Translations under genes and position numbers: made by a program
The notes under the pieces: generated by a model
Told to the model about the DNA's origin: nothing
The model's database searches: none
What the model saw: only the letters and a program-made list of their open reading frames with translations
Assembly: GCA_003501525.1 (NCBI GenBank)
Contig: DNPI01000026.1
Coordinates: forward strand, 1-7,386
Length of the DNA stretch: 7,386 bases
Source: Planctomycetota bacterium
GTDB lineage: Bacteria > Planctomycetota > UBA1135
Reading direction: 5' to 3'
In this document: in pieces, positions 5,935 to 7,386 of the stretch
Position numbering within the stretch: the stretch's first letter is position 1
Layout of the letters: each line of letters starts with the position of its first letter

Positions 5935-7386
5935 GCTTCCTGAGTTATTACTCCATTGCGCAAGTGCAGAATCCGATCACAAGCTGCGGCTACTTTTTCT
6001 GCATGAGTGGCGACAAGGAGAGCGGCTTTCTGTTCTTGAGCTGCTTCAAGGAGAAGGTCAAGAATGGCTTTTCCACTTTCACGGTCCAAATTGCCCGTAG
6101 GCTCGTCGGCGAGAATAAATGCGGGATTGCTCACTAGAGCTCGCGCTAGAGCAACTCTTTGTTGTTCTCCGCCTGAAAGCTGGTTCGGGCGGTGGCGGAG
6201 ACGATTGCCTAAGCCGACTCTCGTCAGAAGTGAGCAGGCTTTTTCTTTTTCATCTCCTGCTTGTGCCCACCACCTGAGCCCGGTGGCTATTCGGCGGGGG
6301 AGTAATACATTCTGCAGAGCATCCAATTCTGGTAGCAAGTGGAATTGTTGGAACACAAAACCGATGCGGCGCGCGCGAGCCTGAGCCGACTCTGCTGCTC
6401 CGAGATTGTGGACGTTTTGCCCTTCTAAGGTCAAAGTGCCACTGTCCACTTGATCGAGCAGCCCGAGAAGGTGTAGCAGAGTGCTTTTGCCGCTTCCGGA
6501 ACGACCAACAATCGCGATCGTACTTCCCGAGGGTGCTCGAATAGACACGTCGTCTAATACGCGCCCTTTTTTCTGATCGTAAGCAAATGAAATACCGCAG
6601 AACTCCACGTCGCCGCGAGCCCCTTCAAGCACCTTTATCCCAGTATCTTCCTCGACCGATTCATCGAGTATCCCAAAAAGGCTCGCCCCCGCCACAATTC
6701 CTTTCTGTAACCCCACATTGACATTTACTACACGCTTAAGAGGGGCCATCAACAGTCCCATGGCGACTAGAAATCCCATAAACACCGCCGCATCTATATC
6801 CGCTGCTAACTGATCCGAGAATGCGACCCAAACTATCGCGGCCAGACCCAATGCGAGCGTATACTGAGTAAGCACATCACCGGCAGCGCGAGTAGCAACA
6901 AGCTTTAGGTTGGCCTTATAGTTACGTCGATTAATTTCGGCAAATTGACGGCGCTCGTACTCCTGTCCTTCGAAAACTTTAACAATCTGTTGCCCCGATA
7001 ACGCCTCCTCCGTAATCCGTGTCGCATCACCCATTGAGGCCTGTATACGAATACCATAGCGCCGAAAAGCCCGACTCATAACAGCTACCAGAAAACCGAT
7101 GATCGGAATAGTCACAGCGACGAGTACTGTCAATGTTGGACTAAAATAAAACATAGCGCCTATTAGACCAAGCATTGTCAGCGTGTCCCTTACAGTGACT
7201 ACTAGAACGGTAGATATAGCTTCCGCAACCTGTTCGGTGTTGTATGTCAGCTTAGAGATCAGCATTCCGGTCGAATTGTCATCGAAGAAGCGTGCGGGTA
7301 GCTCTGTATATTTCTCAAACACCTCTCCGCGTAGATCGCGAATTACCCGCCGACCCAACCAACCAAGCCCGTACACTGCAGCAAAG
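5931..7386 (-). CDS. Hybrid ATPase: MsbA-type TMD joined to LolD-type NBD (5' end off window)
   Basis: The ORF enters from the right edge, with open codons for F-A-A before a GTG at 7376 that is probably not the start; residue numbers count from that GTG. Residues 1-285 are MsbA-like (lipid A flippase): VIRDLR, LPARFFDDNSTGMLISKLTY (27-45), EGQEYERRQF, four of six helices (about 60-80, 82-100, 170-188, 196-213), then GILDESVEEDTG and GDVEFCGISFAY. From Walker A GRSGSGKST (291-299) the text becomes LolD: LLHLLGLLD (300-308), Q-loop FVFQQFHLLPELDALQNV (340-357), signature LSGGEQQR (400-407), Walker B ILADEPTGNLD (421-431) with Glu425, and switch THAE with His458. MsbA would have LSGGQRQR and DEATSALD here. 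The composite NBD keeps every catalytic motif. The next gene is the permease expected beside lolD. About 100 residues of the MsbA half, including helices 1-2, lie outside the window. Either a real fusion or an assembly chimera; I lean to chimera. Confidence 0.85.
   Translation of the reverse strand, partial: FAAVYGLGWLGRRVIRDLRGEVFEKYTELPARFFDDNSTGMLISKLTYNTEQVAEAISTVLVVTVRDTLTMLGLIGAMFYFSPTLTVLVAVTIPIIGFLVAVMSRAFRRYGIRIQASMGDATRITEEALSGQQIVKVFEGQEYERRQFAEINRRNYKANLKLVATRAAGDVLTQYTLALGLAAIVWVAFSDQLAADIDAAVFMGFLVAMGLLMAPLKRVVNVNVGLQKGIVAGASLFGILDESVEEDTGIKVLEGARGDVEFCGISFAYDQKKGRVLDDVSIRAPSGSTIAIVGRSGSGKSTLLHLLGLLDQVDSGTLTLEGQNVHNLGAAESAQARARRIGFVFQQFHLLPELDALQNVLLPRRIATGLRWWAQAGDEKEKACSLLTRVGLGNRLRHRPNQLSGGEQQRVALARALVSNPAFILADEPTGNLDRESGKAILDLLLEAAQEQKAALLVATHAEKVAAACDRILHLRNGVITQEA
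6471..6524 (-). other. Likely junction between msbA-like and lolD-like DNA
   Basis: This covers the region encoding residues 285-302 of the hybrid ATPase, centred on Walker A (6480-6506). Protein wording before it is MsbA-type and after it LolD-type. The Walker A codons are the longest stretch the two families could share at DNA level, which makes it the natural crossover point for recombination or a mis-joined assembly. Confidence 0.65.

Noticed and set aside
1..7386. tRNA, rRNA, CRISPR arrays, insertion sequences or attachment sites
   Set aside because: No cloverleaf, regular repeat array, transposase or terminal inverted repeats were seen on either strand.

Overview
The window reads as part of a Gram-negative genome of roughly 50% GC. 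Evidence for an outer membrane is an FtsX-type LolC/LolE-like permease with a LolD-like ATPase, plus an MsbA-like transmembrane domain. The phylum cannot be fixed from the sequence. The spacing and wording of the permease C-terminus remind me faintly of PVC-group proteins, while the MsbA-like half looks more proteobacterial; neither impression is strong. Genes fill almost the whole window, and no gene-free stretch is longer than about 75 bases.

Layout, plus strand (1-4651): (i) a stand-alone class I methyltransferase resembling the AprA-type polyketide methyltransferases (11-1150); (ii) a compact SOS cassette made of lexA (1224-1889), a 110-residue degenerate UmuD/LexA-core-like protein (1892-2224) and dinB/Pol IV (2226-3407), with junctions of only 2 and 1 bases; (iii) a Sulfotransfer_2-type sulfotransferase (3430-4242); (iv) the fluoride channel gene crcB (4271-4651). 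In front of lexA sits a near-consensus promoter (TTGATA-16-TATAAT). A 20-base AT-rich palindrome lies between and over its elements and is the obvious candidate LexA operator. The ATG falls where transcription should start, so the lexA message is probably leaderless.

Layout, minus strand (7386-4663): an ATPase gene runs in from the right edge and overlaps a LolC/E-like permease gene by ATGA. The ATPase ORF is a hybrid. Its first ~290 visible residues are an MsbA-type exporter transmembrane domain and NBD start. From the Walker A motif onward it is LolD. The permease beside it is the natural partner of the LolD half, so the MsbA half looks joined on, either by recombination or by a chimeric assembly at the conserved Walker A DNA.

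How the genes may work together: intact self-cleaving LexA should repress its own operon through the palindrome. DNA damage would release the S24-like protein and Pol IV together. The middle protein has the position of UmuD in umuDC but has lost both catalytic residues and the cleavage segment. This lexA - pseudo-UmuD - dinB cassette with a non-canonical operator is the best candidate here for an undescribed system. The lipoprotein/lipid transport genes converge on it and appear unrelated.
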